Below, one piece after another: positions 34,598 through 47,830 of a DNA stretch of 64,000 bases. The stretch comes from Cordia subcordata (Eukaryota > Streptophyta > Magnoliopsida > Boraginales > Cordiaceae). The DNA is taken from contig JAPTOF010000006.1 of assembly GCA_028554755.1 (NCBI GenBank), positions 6,008,501-6,072,500 on the forward strand, given 5' to 3'. Below the pieces are notes generated by a model. The model worked only from the letters and a program-made list of their open reading frames with translations, was not told the DNA's origin and did not search any database. The stretch's first letter is position 1, and each line of letters begins with the position of its first letter. The translations under genes and the position numbers were made by a program.

Positions 34598-37500
34598 CTA
34601 GCATATGGGAAGAGGAGCACCATTCCACTGCTTGAGACACTCCAGCAATGGATCAATCAACTTTCCTTCACACATGGCTGTGAAAACTTTGTCAAACTCT
34701 TCGCCTGGTGAAGTTATCTTCTCACCAGTCAAGAAAGCAGCACTCAACTCTTCCCTCACGAACTTGTACAATGGATAGGACCTGCAATCTTTGATGCGGT
34801 TAGCAATGGCTGGCCTGCCATTTTCGACCTCGAATCGAGCACTCTCAACCTCTTTGGGCAAAAGGGTTTTCAGTTCTTCCTCAAAAGCACCAATCTTTTG
34901 GAAGATAGAAGTGCTTGGGTTCTTCTCATTTTCGCCATTTGTTAAGGCATGGTCCACTAGAACTTGCCTTAGCTTTTGCATTAGTGGATAAGTTGCACTG
35001 CAGGGGTCATCTGCGTATGCAAACACATGCTCTCTGTCCACCACTTTGAGCAAGTCCTTTTCGCAGAACCTTGAAGGGTGAAGCTCACCGTTGATGCCTG
35101 TTGTGAGAACTTTCTTGGCCACTAGGCTTACTGTGTTCTTCACTGAGGCCTTTAAGTTCTCTTCTAAGTGCCTCAAGTCAATGGCTTGGCACAGTGCAAC
35201 CAAATAAGTTGCAGACACGAGCTTTAGAATGTCTACAGCTTCAGCTGTTTTTCTTGCTGATATCAATCCCAAAGAGTTGACATCTTGGTTATGTTGCTCG
35301 GCGCTTTGGACATGGTTTGTTACTGGATTAGCCAGGTATTGGAGTTCAGAACAATAGGCTGCCATCGCAATTTCAGCGCCCTTGAAGCCATAGTCCAGGC
35401 TCGGGTTTCGGCCCCCGGACAGATTTGAAGGCAAGCCATTGTTGTAGAAGTCATTGACAAGCTCAGAAAGTTGTGCAAACATAAGCTTCCCTATCGAAGC
35501 AATGGCTAAACGGGCGTTGTCCATTGAGACTCCAATTGGGGTGCCCTGGAAATTACCCCCGTGTAATGCCTTGTTTCTGGAGACATCAATCAATGGATTA
35601 TCATTGACAGAGTTGATCTCCCTTTCAATGGATTTTGTTGACGCCCTGATCACTTCAATGAGAGGGCCTAGCCATTGTGGTGATGTTCGCAGAGCATAAC
35701 GGTCCTGTTTAGGCTTCTGCAACGGATCAATTTCGTGTAACTTCTGCGCTTCCTTAACATAAGAACTTCCATCCAAAATATGTTCCATTATAGCCGCGGC
35801 TTCAATCTGACCGGGGTGATGCTTCAATTTATGCGTCAAATGGTCCGTAAACTCAGGCTTGCCCTGCATAACTTCAGCGAAAACCGCTGACAACACTTCT
35901 GACAGAACAGCAAGAATGTTAGCTTCGTACAGAACAACAGAAGCCATCCCAGAACCAACAGCAGTTCCATTGACTAATGCCAGCCCTTCCTTAGGCTCCA
36001 ACTTAAAGAAATCACCATCAATGCCAGCGCTCTGGAACGCCCCAGCAGCATCCAACAGCTCCCCGTTGGCCCCAACAGCCTTAGCGTTGGGGCGGCCGGT
36101 CAATAGCCCGGCAATGTATGACAGAGGGACTAAATCGCCGGATGCTGTGATCGTGCCGCGGAGGGGCAGGCATGGGGTGATGTTGCTGTTGAGCAACTTG
36201 GCAATGGCTTCCAAGATTTCGAATCTGATGCCTGAGTAGCCCTGAAGCAGGGTGTTGATTCTCACTAGCATAGAGGCCCTTGTTGCTGAGTGAGGAAGCG
36301 TGTGGCATGTTTCTGTCCCGTTCCCGAAGATTCCAGCATTCAAGAATCTGTTGCAAAAAGTTTTTAATTTACAGAATAATTATTAACAAATATTAAACGT
36401 GAATTCAAGAAATTGAATGCTGGAAGTCAAGAATGGAGGGCTAATGCAAATCATCTTCAGTCAAGCTTCATAGAGTTAACCACATAATTACTTTCACTTT
36501 TGTACTACTTTTATTTAACTACCATGAAAATCGTATGCGTTCATAGTTATCCATTTTTCACTTGCAGATCCATACTTCTTGTATTTAACTTCTCATTTTT
36601 TTTCTTGTCAGCAGATAAGGACTCAGAGCTATATTTTCACATAATTTTTCGTATTACTTAGATCTCTTCGTGATATTATAAAGGTTGGGTAATTTCTCCA
36701 GAGTAATGCTATCTATCACTTTAATTTGATCACTTATATTACCACCCATGTTTATTTAATCGGCTTGTTAAAGAAGAAAGAGAATAATAACGTTTCTCTA
36801 ATTAATATGTCAATTCAGCATGCATATATACACGAGATTACGGGCATGTTTGATTTGACTTTTTTTTCTTGAAAAAGTTACATTAAATTTATAATAACTG
36901 CTTGATTTGATTTTTAAAAAAACTATAACCCTTAAAAAAGTTCAAATACAATTTTTTTTAGAAGTTAGAATTTTCAACTTATTAAAAAAAATTATTTTTC
37001 AAAAGTTATTAAAAAAAATCACTTTTAAAAAAAACTAATCTAAACGGACCCTATATCCGACGGACCAAATTAGGTAATATTTTAACATCACTCCCGATAA
37101 AATACCTAACCTTTACAAAATGAAGCACGATAAATATTTAAGAGTTACAGACATTTTTAACTAAGAAATTAAATTCTATAAAAATTATATTATTTGTGAG
37201 ACCATTAAATTATATATTACAACCCTAAAAAGAAATTTTAAATCCTATCTATAGAAAAGTTTTATGTTGTCACGTGGATCGTGACTGTTCTCAAGGGTGG
37301 TAACATGAACCCCAACTTTAACAACTCCAATTATTATGGACTCCTCTATTCCTTAAAAGCTATTACTAGGCATGGACTAGAAAATAGTGGGCTTGAGGCG
37401 AAAAAAAAAAGGAGCTAAATAAATAAATAAAATATCGTGTTAAATAAAAAAAAATATGTCGACTTTGTCAGGAGCAAAATAACGTGACCTAAACTGTCTG

Positions 37501-38601
37501 CCATAATTATTCAAACCTGTCAAACATTTCCAAGTAGATATATAAAGAATATACCATTTATCATTTATGCTATATCTTATGTCCATGTCAAGAAAATTAA
37601 AACCCTTAAAAAGTAGGTAAGCATTACTTTCACTTGTAAGAACCCCCACCTACCCTCACAAACACTACAGCCTTGAACTCTAATCGTTGTAATATCACCA
37701 CATAGTAAAAAGTGTATTATATTATTATCGTGACATATTTTATCGTATTACTGCATAAATAATTAATAAATTTAAGAAAACTTGTCATAGGACTATAAAG
37801 ACTTGTTTAGATTAGTTCTTTTTAAGATAAAAAATTTAAATTTAAAAAAAATTAAAATTCTAAAAAAATTTAAATATAATTTTTTTTAAAAGTTAAAAAT
37901 TTTAACTTATTAAAAAAATTATTTAAAAAAATATTTTTAAAAAAAATCAATCCAAACATGTTCTTATTCATCTATATGACGATTATTCAACTACGTTAAA
38001 TGTTATGCCCATGTCAAGAAAATCAAAACCGCCGAAAAGTAGTTTTTCACCCGTACGAGTCCCCCGCGTACCCTAACAAAACACTGTCGTTTGACACCCT
38101 ACTTCTTTGTAATATCATTGTTTGTCACGTATTATACGTGTTGCCACGTAAATAATTTGTAAATTTAAATGAACTTGTTATGAAACTATTATTCATGCAC
38201 ATGACATGTCTAGTTATTTACCTGATAAGCTCCTTCTGAAGAGCTCCACCTTCCTTGGTTCTCCTGTGTGAAGTTGCACCAAAACCAGTGGTGACACCGT
38301 AGCTATCAGTCCCTCTGTTCATGCTATCCATGACCCAGTCGCTGCTGGCCTTGACACGAGGCCTGGCAGCCTCCGACAACTCCACCCAGACCTCGTCGTC
38401 GCGGGTGGCTATGGCTGCCACCTGAGCTATGGTGAGCGTTGCACCACCAAGCTGAACCAATGGCTTCCTGTACTCAGCCACCATGCGCTTCACTTCATCG
38501 AGATGGCTGCCGGATAATGACTCAGCTGCCATGTTCCAGTTCAGAGGGTCTTGGCCCTTGATACAAAAGCCCTCCACATTGGCATTAGTAGCATTCTCCA
38601 T
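34598..38601 (-). CDS. PAL: Phenylalanine ammonia-lyase
   Basis: Exon 1 is 38601-38222 and exon 2 is 36347-34598, joined within the conserved Arg127 codon (phase 2), giving 709 residues, normal for plant PAL. It deaminates L-phenylalanine to trans-cinnamate, the entry step of phenylpropanoid metabolism, as a cytosolic tetramer. The MIO-forming A195-S196-G197 triad sits in GTITASGDL; the catalytic-loop Tyr101 lies in SYGVTTGFG. Phe128 occupies the selectivity position that is His in tyrosine-accepting monocot PTALs, predicting preference for phenylalanine. Exon 1 starts at the ATG 38599-38601; the stop ends the sequence at 34598. The 1.87-kb intron (36348-38221) contains two decayed MITEs. Every residue block I checked is intact, so the gene should be functional. 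Which PAL paralogue it is cannot be told. Confidence 0.97.
36842..37051. repeat. MITE, Tourist-like family A (copy 6), in PAL intron
   Basis: Left GGGCATGTTTGATTTGAC and right ACTAATCTAAACGGACCC are inverted. T-rich and A-rich arms and ~210-bp length match the family. Confidence 0.65.
37800..37964. repeat. MITE, Tourist-like family A (copy 7, decayed), in PAL intron
   Basis: Left ACTTGTTTAGATTAG and right AATCAATCCAAACATG are inverted around A/T-rich arms. More degraded than copy 6. Confidence 0.5.
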
Positions 38602-38837
38602 TGCCTAGCTCCGGTTTCTGGTGAACGAAATTCTCGCTATGTGACAAGTTACGTAAACTCGTGAGTGCGTAACGATACGTGGATAGAAAATAAGGTACTA
38701 GCACAAAGTCTATGAGAGAAAAGATAGTCAAAAAAAAAAGAATGCAGTGCGTGGGAAGGGGTTAGGAAATTGAAAAGCTTATGATGAGGATTAAGTAAAA
38801 AGCTTAATGTCCTGAGTTTGTTGAGCCACAATTGGTT

Positions 38838-38849
38838 TGTTTAAATAGA
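38838..38849 (-). promoter_or_regulatory. PAL: TATA box of PAL
   Basis: Reads CTATTTAAAC on the minus strand, about 240 bp upstream of the ATG. This predicts a leader of roughly 200 nt. Confidence 0.55.
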
Positions 38850-38909
38850 GGGGCATATTGTCTCATTGAGTGTTTGGTAGGCTAGGCCGATGTGTTAGTT
38901 GAGAATTAG

Positions 38910-39075
38910 AGGTGGCCGTTGGATGAGAAGGAGAGTCTGACGGTTAGGATGGAGACACTTGTCAATGTGGGGGTAATAGAGATGAAAAGGGTTGTTTTAT
39001 AACGCGGGGTTTTGTATTTTACAAATGGCAAGAACGAAGAAGGATGAAAGGTGTGCGCGGGGGGTTGGTGGGCGG
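38910..39075 (-). promoter_or_regulatory. PAL: MYB/AC-type elements in the PAL promoter
   Basis: At 39063-39069 the minus strand reads ACCAACC within CCCACCAACCCC, the AC element bound by R2R3-MYB regulators of phenylpropanoid genes. Nearer the gene are CCAACGGCCACC (about 38912-38924) and CCTAACCGTC (about 38938-38950), MYB-core-like. The position upstream of the TATA box fits a functional PAL promoter; binding is inferred. Confidence 0.5.
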
Positions 39076-39138
39076 GTTAGCATGCCACACGAAGGCGCAA
39101 CGTCACCCCATTTTCCCCATATTATTGTCCGACACACA

Positions 39139-39313
39139 AGGCTCGTTTAGATTGTTTATTTTTAAAATATGTTTTTTATATAATTTTTAAAAAAATATAT
39201 TTTGAGAGATTAAAATTTTTAATTTGTGAAAAAATTTCAATCACCTTTTTTTAGGGTTTTAACAAAAAAAGATGTGTTTTTTTTAAAATAAATAAATAAA
39301 TCTAGATATGCCC
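39139..39313. repeat. MITE, Tourist-like family A (copy 8, decayed)
   Basis: Left AGGCTCGTTTAGATTG and right AATCTAGATATGCCC are inverted around A/T-rich arms. It lies just upstream of the PAL promoter elements. Confidence 0.55.
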
Positions 39314-39612
39314 GTAATTAACTTTTAGCATTTTCTTTATTTGTATGAATGATAATGCACTCAGTCCAGATGGAATACCTGGCTCACCGTATATTTTAGG
39401 TTATTTAAGAATTAAATAATAATTATGGTACAGCAACATAAGTTCAAATTAAGTACTTAATTTTGGCCATAAAGAATCAATTGCACTACGAGACATTGCC
39501 TTTGAAGAATATTACGAAGTTATCATAACCAAACAGAAATATTCTTCATTATCAAAATAGGAAAAGTATTAAATCGTCTAATTTAGACATGCCATAAACA
39601 TACATACATACA

Positions 39613-39614
<2 letters not shown>

Positions 39615-39652
<38 letters not shown>
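39615..39652. repeat. (AT)n microsatellite
   Basis: About 19 uninterrupted AT units preceded by CATA repeats. Confidence 0.95.
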
Positions 39653-39656
<4 letters not shown>

Positions 39657-40917
39657 GAGCATCTTACCCAAGTGTAAATCCAGTACTTGCTCCCCCAAAT
39701 TAATTCAAGAAAACTCATAAAATACACATTTCATACAAAAGAAAAAAAATTAACAGCGCATGATTGAGTATTTAAATATAAGAAATATATTAAAAATCTT
39801 TTCTATTTCTGTGGTATATGTTGAAATTTCTTGTCTATTATGTCGACTTTCACATCTAAATCAAAGCCAATAGGAGATGTAAGAATGCATCCAATGATGT
39901 CTTCCCACTTCAATCGTTTGGTTACGATTCACGCAACTACAATGTGTCTGATCTACTAAAAATTGTCCAACGTGTTGAAAATAACACTTGGAAAACCTAA
40001 CTACTTTCATGGACGATATAGAAAATATATAATTAGGATAAATAGTCTATTTAGTCTCTTAGTTTTATCTTTTAAATAACAAGTCTTTTAATTTTAAAAT
40101 GTGAGAATTTAATCTCTTATTTTTATAATTTCTGATATCATCAGTGCTGAAATTAAAAGACGTCAAAAATTAATAACGTTAAGACTATGATATTACGAGG
40201 GTAGTATCGAAATGTACGATTGATCATGTGAAGCACGAAGAGAAGGTCATTGTGATGTTGGCTTATCTCATTTGTGCTAGCTAGCCAACGTAACCATATC
40301 TCTCTTATGTTAATGTTATCCGATCCAATTGCACAGTGCGCAAGACTCTCACCAACCACCCGATACTAATTGAACTCGTCATTGGTTGGTAAGCTATTTT
40401 CAGGTATTGTGTTCACATCTTTTATTTTGAATTTTTTTTTTCTTTTTAGAATTTGTAATGTTTCTATCATTATAACCATAATTTAGCATCAATTTGATGA
40501 AATCTCTGGTGAGATTTTAGCTGAAATTAACCCACAGCATCTGCTGCCATTTTGTAATAATTTGGTAAAATTTCTTATAAACATTTGAATAAATTGCATG
40601 TTGGTATATTTCTCGAAAAAAGATGTCTCTTTGTTTTTTTTTTTTTTTTGGGTATCTTGTAAGCAAGATAATTTACTAACTTTCAAAATTAAAATACAAC
40701 AAAATCCATGTGATAGATAGGACCATTTCGTACATCGTACCAATTATTTGAGTCACGTGTTAACACATCGTACCATTTCGTATTAAACTTGATTTTGGAG
40801 TTAATTAATCTAAAAATATTGCTGTGCCTAGTTAACCACATTTTAATTTGAAATATTAACAGTATCTACCTGCTAATGATGTTAAATCTAGTTACTATTA
40901 ACAAAGAAATGAGTGAC

Positions 40918-40993
40918 TATGACAAGGTGCTTAATTGAAGGGTTTCACATGTTTTCATGACAAGGTGCTTAATTGAAGGGTTTCACATGTTTG
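40918..40993. repeat. Tandem duplication, ~38-bp unit, two copies
   Basis: Two adjacent copies run from GACAAGGTGCTTAATTG to TTCACATGTTT, identical across the shared part. Confidence 0.9.
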
Positions 40994-41751
40994 CACTAAA
41001 CAAATGTTATCAAAGCAGGTAATCACTAGATGGATCAGATACACATACTTAAATACACACACACACATATAATAAACATATATATAGTCCAAGATGGATT
41101 AGATATGTGAGTGAATTGGGATTGTTGAGCTTTTGCAGGTCAGTCTCACCACCAACCACCATGTTCTTATTCTAGCTAGGATGGCAAATAATTACTCACC
41201 CGTCTCTATTTGAACTTTCTCTCAAACGGTGTTAAATAATACTCTTACGTTGACCAGTTCTATCATTAATTACAAAATTCATCCCTCAATATTTTGAAAT
41301 TGTGAATATATTTTTTCAAGTTACTACTCATGTTCTAAAAATCTTCACAACTTTATTAAAGCCCGATCTCCCTCAAAAGAGGGTGAGAACGAAAGAAGAT
41401 TCTATGTGGCCTTAGATTTTTCCAAATAATTTTTTTTGATAAAATTGAGTACTATAAAAGTGTACACAAAGGGCAGCATATCTAAAAGAAGATATTAAAC
41501 CAAGTTGATCTTTTGAGCCTTTTTTTTTGGTCCATTTAAGAATCATTTAATGAAAGAACCAAAAAAAAAAGGCTTTTGCAATACTATTGAACTAGAAACT
41601 AGATATATAGGTGGTCCATCATGACAAGCTAGAGATCATGTTCATCTAATTTACTAGTCAAATTATTGCATATCCAAGTAGGATAAGGTTGGATGTCTAT
41701 TTCTTCTCCCTTTTGCTTTATTGGCCTTTAGAGATTCGATCTTTATATATA

Positions 41752-42029
41752 GGGCCGGTTTAAAATGGATTTTTTTAATAAAAAATTACTTCTCTTTTTT
41801 AAAAAAAAGTAATTTTAGTTTGTAATAAGTATCAGATTGATTTAAACAAAATAATAAATTTTTTGGAAAAAATTAATTTCAATTTTTTCCATGATTAGTT
41901 TGTTCAAAAAGTTTATATAAAAAATACTTTTTAACTCTAGAAATAAAAAATTTAAAATTTTCTAAAAAAAATATTTTTTCAAAAATTATATGAAAAAACA
42001 CTTTTAGAAAACGGTAATCCGAACCAGTC
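41752..42029. repeat. MITE, Tourist-like family A (copy 9)
   Basis: Left GGGCCGGTTTAAAATGG and right ACGGTAATCCGAACCAGTC are inverted. About 278 bp with A/T arms. Confidence 0.55.
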
Positions 42030-43258
42030 AATTATTAATAATGATGGATGAAGTATTTGGGACTACAAGGACACAAAATATCTCATCTCTTCCTTATCAT
42101 GTAGATCTATACTACACCACAATTAATTATGTCAATTTTATTTTTCCTTGGATCAAAAATAAAATAGCATAAATTGTCATGGATCAAATTAATTAATGAC
42201 ATTAAAACGTAGATTTTCCAATTTAAAGAGAGTTAATTTATTGATGGCCACATTTTTTTTTCAAATTCAAAACATCAAATGAAATCAAATATAATAATTG
42301 ATAAGCTTGCTTTTTCTCTTGATGAAATCTACAAGGTCAATATTAGATTAAAAACAAGGTCAGTCTAAAATAAACAAATTCAAACATCTAAAATTTTCCA
42401 ATTAAATTTTAGTTGGTTTTTTTTTTTTCTTGTTCTAACAACCATTATCTAGAATTTCTTATTATGACGTGATCTTCTTGTTGTTAGAGAGACATGTATT
42501 TAATAATTCTACACAACAGCTGTGAAATTAATAATTTAAAATCAGAGGTTTGGTCCTCTCTCTCTTAAATGCGTAACTAGATTTTGAAGAATATCTTTTT
42601 AATTTGTGGTAGTTGTGCTTGACTAATAAATTGGGACTCGGTTTTTTTAACTAATCGATCAAAATTTAATCATAAAGAAAATCGTTCATGGATAAAGCGT
42701 CTTACACAAGATGAAGAAATTTCAAATCACGAATCCTAATCAACCAGTGAAAAAAATCAAAGCAAGTATAAAATGCAAGACTAAATTTAGGCAAGTGAGA
42801 CTTGGATTTTCTTATACTTCAGTTTGCCAATTAGACGTTGGCGTGCTTAGGCAACATATTTGGAGTAATGGGTGTGGGTGAAGGAGATCTAATGGTATTA
42901 AATTCTTTATATATAGTGAAATTATGACTAATTATTCTCAAGGGATATGCGAAGTAATCATGTAATGTCGTATTTTAATTAAAATAAAAAAAAATTTAAA
43001 TTCAAATATATGTTCTCTCATTATAAATATTATTTGACTTTCGACCAGCCCGAAACACAGGACATATTACTACGTGACAAAATTTATAATCTCGAAATAA
43101 ATTTAACATAATATTGTTCGAGGTCAATTTTTTTGTTACCAATAAATAAATAAATTATTCATCAATACGAATTTGTTTGATCTCCCAACATGCTTTTGAA
43201 TCCAACAAGCAGGACCAAAGTGTTATTATTTATTAAGAATCCAATTAAGGCGTCTGAA
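42030..43258. other. AT-rich intergenic DNA
   Basis: Nothing coding or structured is recognised. Confidence 0.45.
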
Positions 43259-43456
43259 GGGCCTGGTTAAATTGATTTTTTTTTTAAGAAGAAAACATTT
43301 TTTTTAGAAAAGACGCATTCTTTTGCAAATAACTATTTGGCTTAATTTTAAAAACATTAAAAACTCTAAAAATATACTCAAATACATTTTTTTTTAAAAA
43401 CAAAATTTTTAATTTCTCAAAAAATACTTCTTTCAAAAGTTGATCCAAACCAACCC
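43259..43456. repeat. MITE, Tourist-like family A (copy 10)
   Basis: Left GGGCCTGGTTAAATTG and right TTGATCCAAACCAACCC are inverted around A/T arms; about 198 bp. Confidence 0.65.
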
Positions 43457-45042
43457 AAAAACATGTGAAATTTAGGATTTTCGGTAACATTGTTTTGTCA
43501 TGTGCACCACATGATGCATCCCCAAAGTTGACCCGACAAAGTCTTTCTGTCTGACCGATTAAATAGAACCACCAATTGAAAATGTAACACTAAATTCAAC
43601 TTTTGTATGTCCCCGGCAGCTCCACAAAACTACAATCAACGTTGCACATTGTCAACTGAGGACCACGGGACACGTGCATTTACGTGGTATATATTTATCG
43701 CCTAAAAATACATTACGAGCTATATTTAATGATTTGTAAATTATTAATATAAATTTGATAATCTATAATTATTGGATTTCCATCATAACGTAATATTGTT
43801 TTCAGATAATCGTTTTTCTCGTACGTTGAAGTTTGCTTCAGAAGGATAAATATATTTCTTAACACTTTTTTCTCTCCTTAATGTTCATTGTGGTATATAA
43901 ATGTGCTATTCTGGAGGACAAAGAGGGAATAACATGTCGAAGGTTTATATTTCTTGGCCCCCGAAGGCCAGAAATATGTTAAGTTTATTTGTATTTTTAA
44001 TTAAAAAAATTATCAATTCTCGTTGGTATGCAAATATTTGTCTCCAAAGTCATATAATTCATATATAATTATAAAATTTTAAACTGTCCCATCGATGCGC
44101 TTCATTCATTAATATTCTGGAACTCTAATTTCAAAAACCTTATTTGGTATCAATAAACTCATTTTAAATAAAATCATATTAAATTCATTATAATGCTAGA
44201 ATATTATTGTATAACGATACATCTCTACACATTTGCTCCAAATCAAAGAACATAGGATATTCATAATGAAAAGGCACAAATTTAAACTTTGAAATTTTGA
44301 CTACAATAAGATTTATCTAACTGTTCTTTCTTTTTTTTTTTTTAAATGGAAGTAAAAATCATTATCTAGTCAACAAGGTTTTCTGACCAATTTATTTTTT
44401 TCACACCTTGATTGACTAGTAAGTCATAGCTGGGCAGATGAGACCAGTAGGAAGAAGGCCAGCAGATAATTTTCAATTCATATGTTGATGGAGATGTCAA
44501 TCGACTTTGGTAGGCTGGGAAAAACCTTAACGTCAAGACTTGTTTAGCTACCAACAATTGCCATGTATTTTGTATTTTAAAAAGGTAATTTTGGTTATTA
44601 GGTGATAATCCTTTCGATAAATAGGCTAAATGTGAATTTGGTGTATACCTAATGCGCGGCATGGAATTATTAGATAGAGATATTTAGCGTTTGGTGTTTA
44701 AATTTTTCTTTAATTATTATACTGCTAAATTCAGACATTAGACATGTAATATTTCAGGGTACTTATTTTATGATTTGTATTGTCATATATATTTACGATT
44801 AGAGGTGGACTTGTGATGTTTTTCTTACAGAAAAGATTAAAACATATACTTACCGACCATATAGAATATTTATTTTGAATAATGACTAATTGATTTCTCA
44901 AACTAAAAATACACGAAAAATACGCATGCATTTTTAGAAACCTTGAGGTCAATAAAAGCTTGCAGTTATTACTAGTCCTATGCTACATCCATCATTGTTC
45001 TGTTATTCATATTTGTCAAGACCTTATATAGTTAAACACATA
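43457..45042. other. AT-rich intergenic DNA
   Basis: No recognised gene. Around 44366-44662 a minus-strand frame of 98 codons lies in slightly more GC-rich sequence preceded by a T-run; it matches nothing I know and is not called. Confidence 0.4.
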
Positions 45043-45375
45043 TCTATACTATATAATAAAGCAAAATAAGTTGTAATTTTATACTGTCAAGTGGCACTCT
45101 ATATGACAAACTTTCTATAATTACTTATCAATTAATTAAATATATCCATTCTTAGGTCATTTTTTGTTTTTAATCATTTATTTAGTTTCATTCCTATATT
45201 AAATATTTTAATTTAATTAATATTATGACCTTTCTCTATATATATCATCATTGTTTTATTAATTTCATAGTATATAATTGTTTTAATACTATTTAGTAAG
45301 ATGCAAAAATTCTATAGTTTTAATATATCAAATCACATATGTCGCTCCCCGTACATCACATGGGTGTCACACTAG
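45043..45375 (+). mobile_element. Non-autonomous Helitron, 333 bp
   Basis: It starts TCTATACTATATAATAAAGC and ends CACACTAG, inserted between A (45042) and T (45376), the Helitron target rule. About 10 bp before the CTAG end lies CCCGTACATCACATGGG, a decayed form of the usual 3' hairpin. The interior is AT-rich with no Rep/helicase frame and no terminal inverted repeats or target duplication. Confidence 0.75.
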
Positions 45376-47639
45376 TATATATATATATATAGCTTAAAAA
45401 TAGAAAGTGAAAGAGAAATAGTTTCTCATCAACTTTTTCTTTTTGGGCTAAATGAAGAAATATTTCATTAATTTCCAAGGCGTTGTCTACATTAGAATCC
45501 TGTAAACAATATTGGTAAAATGCACGAATTAATCCTCTATCTGGGCTTAGGTTCTAAAAATCCTTTTGGGCTTCGCTTGGACTTTAAAAGTGTGGACTTT
45601 CGCATGGAGATCCAAAGGATTCCAGTTGGACCATCTAGTTCATCTGTACCACAGTCCACAGACATGTGAGTAATTGGATCAATCCGTTACTTACGTGTAT
45701 ATATTTTCATAAAATCTAATAGGAGACCAGAATAGATAGAGTTAAACACGGAGGCGTTTAAAGATAGAAAAGAGTGGTTAGATAACAGTTTATCACAATC
45801 ATAAATCTTGACTTTGTATTTATATCTTCTTATTATAAAAATTATATTTGGACCCTCTTCTTTCTCGACTCCCTTCTTTTCAAGCCCTAAGATGATGCTA
45901 ATCATAGGCCATAAAATTTGGTCTTTTTAAATCAATTATCATTTAAAAAATTCGTTCATTTCAAATGGCACAGGTTGATATATTGCACCATAAAATTTAT
46001 AAATATTCAAATAAATTCAATTTATTTAATTTCTACTTAAAAATTTCTTGGCAAAAAAAGTGAGAGTTGTGGAGGACCCATCATACCATAATGCACATTA
46101 CTAGACTTAAGGGACTTGGATACAAATTACAAATTACAAAATTACGTACTTCGTTCCTTTGATCATAATTATTATAGCCTGAGAAATGGACTGCATGATT
46201 GTTTTCTTTGTTAAAAGTAAGAAGTGTAATTATATACAATTTGGCTTTTGCTCGTCGAAGAAGGCCATCCCTGCTCAATGTATAATGCATAATTATATCT
46301 CACATTTGACGAAACAAAACAACATCATTAATTTGACTATCTTTTTTAGTTTTGGTCGTAATTGATCGATCTTCCCTCGTTTGTCTCGGTTGAAGAGCTC
46401 TCACACTTTCCCTATAGGTAAGGGCTATGCAATAAAATTGTAAAAGTTGTACAAAATTTTTTTGCGATTTCAAAATTCACTATTAGTTCTTGTAGTTTTA
46501 AAAATGTTATAAAATTTTTTTTTAAACCCCTTACCCCTAACTCAACCCTTCACTTTCCAGGGGTCTAAACCTAAGACTTCACCTCTAGAGATATAGTCTT
46601 AACTACTTGATTTACTCTTTAAACCTTTTTAAAAAGGTTATAATTGACCTTGGTAATTTTACCATCGATGCATATTCTTTCCCCTTATTTTACACTAGCA
46701 GAAGTTGATATGTAATGCTTTCTAAGCTTTAAGAATATTAGCAAGTTTTTATATCAAAAAAAAAAATTTATGTAACTTTTACAAAAGAACATGTCATGAA
46801 AATCCCACGTCCCGAGTCAACCCTCGCCCCCGTTCCATCTCCATTTCCCTCGTCAATACTCACTAATTTCAAGAAAAAGAAGAACGAGACAAATGCCTTC
46901 AAATTAGATTCGTCCTAGTTGACAAACCAAGATGGATTAGGCGTGTTAATAAGTACTGTTCATTGATTAGTGCGCCAGCACCAATGCATCAGAAAAGTTA
47001 TGACCCTTTGCAAATATTAATGATGTCGCGCAGTTGGAGCCAGGGCTTAATTAGATGCATGGATTAGGGTTTGACTTATTGACAATGATGATGACCAACA
47101 CACATGTGACATCATGAGAATGGGGAAGAAGCAGCAGCTGCAAAGGAAAGTCCGTTTGTTGTGATGGATATGCATGGTGGGTTTAGATTTTGAGAGGCCC
47201 TTTGGTGTAATCATCATAGCCAAAGAGTCATCATACAGAGCTGACTTGTAATGGCTCCACTTCTGCACTACACATATATATACTTTCTGCATTGTGTCTT
47301 AAGAAAGTAGATGATAGATGACATGCTTATCTGTAAATTAAACTAATTAACTGAAAATTAAGAATGATTATAGCTGTTTATAATTATGACTTGTTATGAT
47401 GATCAAAGATTTTAAGGTAGAATGTATATTCTTTCATAACAAATATTGGTTGGCTGGATTTAATTAACTTGACAAAGTATATATGCCTTAGGGTTTAGTG
47501 TATCTAATATGATGTTATTTTACAATCCTTAAGGATGTTTCAACCTTAAGAGTTGAGGTTGATTGCGGGTTGCGGCTGAGATCCAAACTCACTCTCTTGT
47601 CTTAGTTGAGTATCCTTGGCTTATCTATACTTAATATAT

Positions 47640-47830
47640 ATGGGATATGCTGCATACTCAAGATTTGTCAATTGGTGAACAGTGAAGTATAAAGGACTTG
47701 TCATACGCCCAAGATTTGTTAGTAGTGATCGGGTTTTGTTGATGGAGTGCACTCAAAATTTGTCACTTGATTACTAGCAGAATATAGGAGACGTGCTACA
47801 CATTCAAGATTTATAAGTTGGTAATTGGGT
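47640..47830. repeat. Degenerate ~55-60-bp direct repeats, about four units
   Basis: Recurring AAGATTTGT or AAAATTTGT cores are preceded by an ACTC/CGCCC/CTC/TTC-A motif and followed by TTGGTGA, AGTGATCGGG or TTGGTAATTGGG. Units are strongly diverged. Confidence 0.45.

Larger units (their letters stand above)
39314..41751. other. AT-rich intergenic DNA, first part of a ~15-kb gene-poor region
   Basis: No gene is recognised. It contains an (AT)n microsatellite at about 39615-39652 and a tandem duplication at 40920-40993. A T-run near 40628-40645 is followed by GGGTATCTTGTAAGC, possibly a short retroposon end. Open frames have no family features. Confidence 0.5.

Noticed and set aside
44366..44662. 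98-codon minus-strand frame
   Set aside because: No domain, signal peptide or family resemblance; next to a T-run, it may be retroposon debris.
45438..45500. Short LINE 3' end
   Set aside because: Only a resemblance of about 20 bp, with no poly-A proof or coding sequence.
47047..47292. 81-codon minus-strand frame in the gene-poor region, also considered as a miRNA precursor
   Set aside because: No family features; no mature sequence of a common conserved plant miRNA was recognised and no long foldback is evident.
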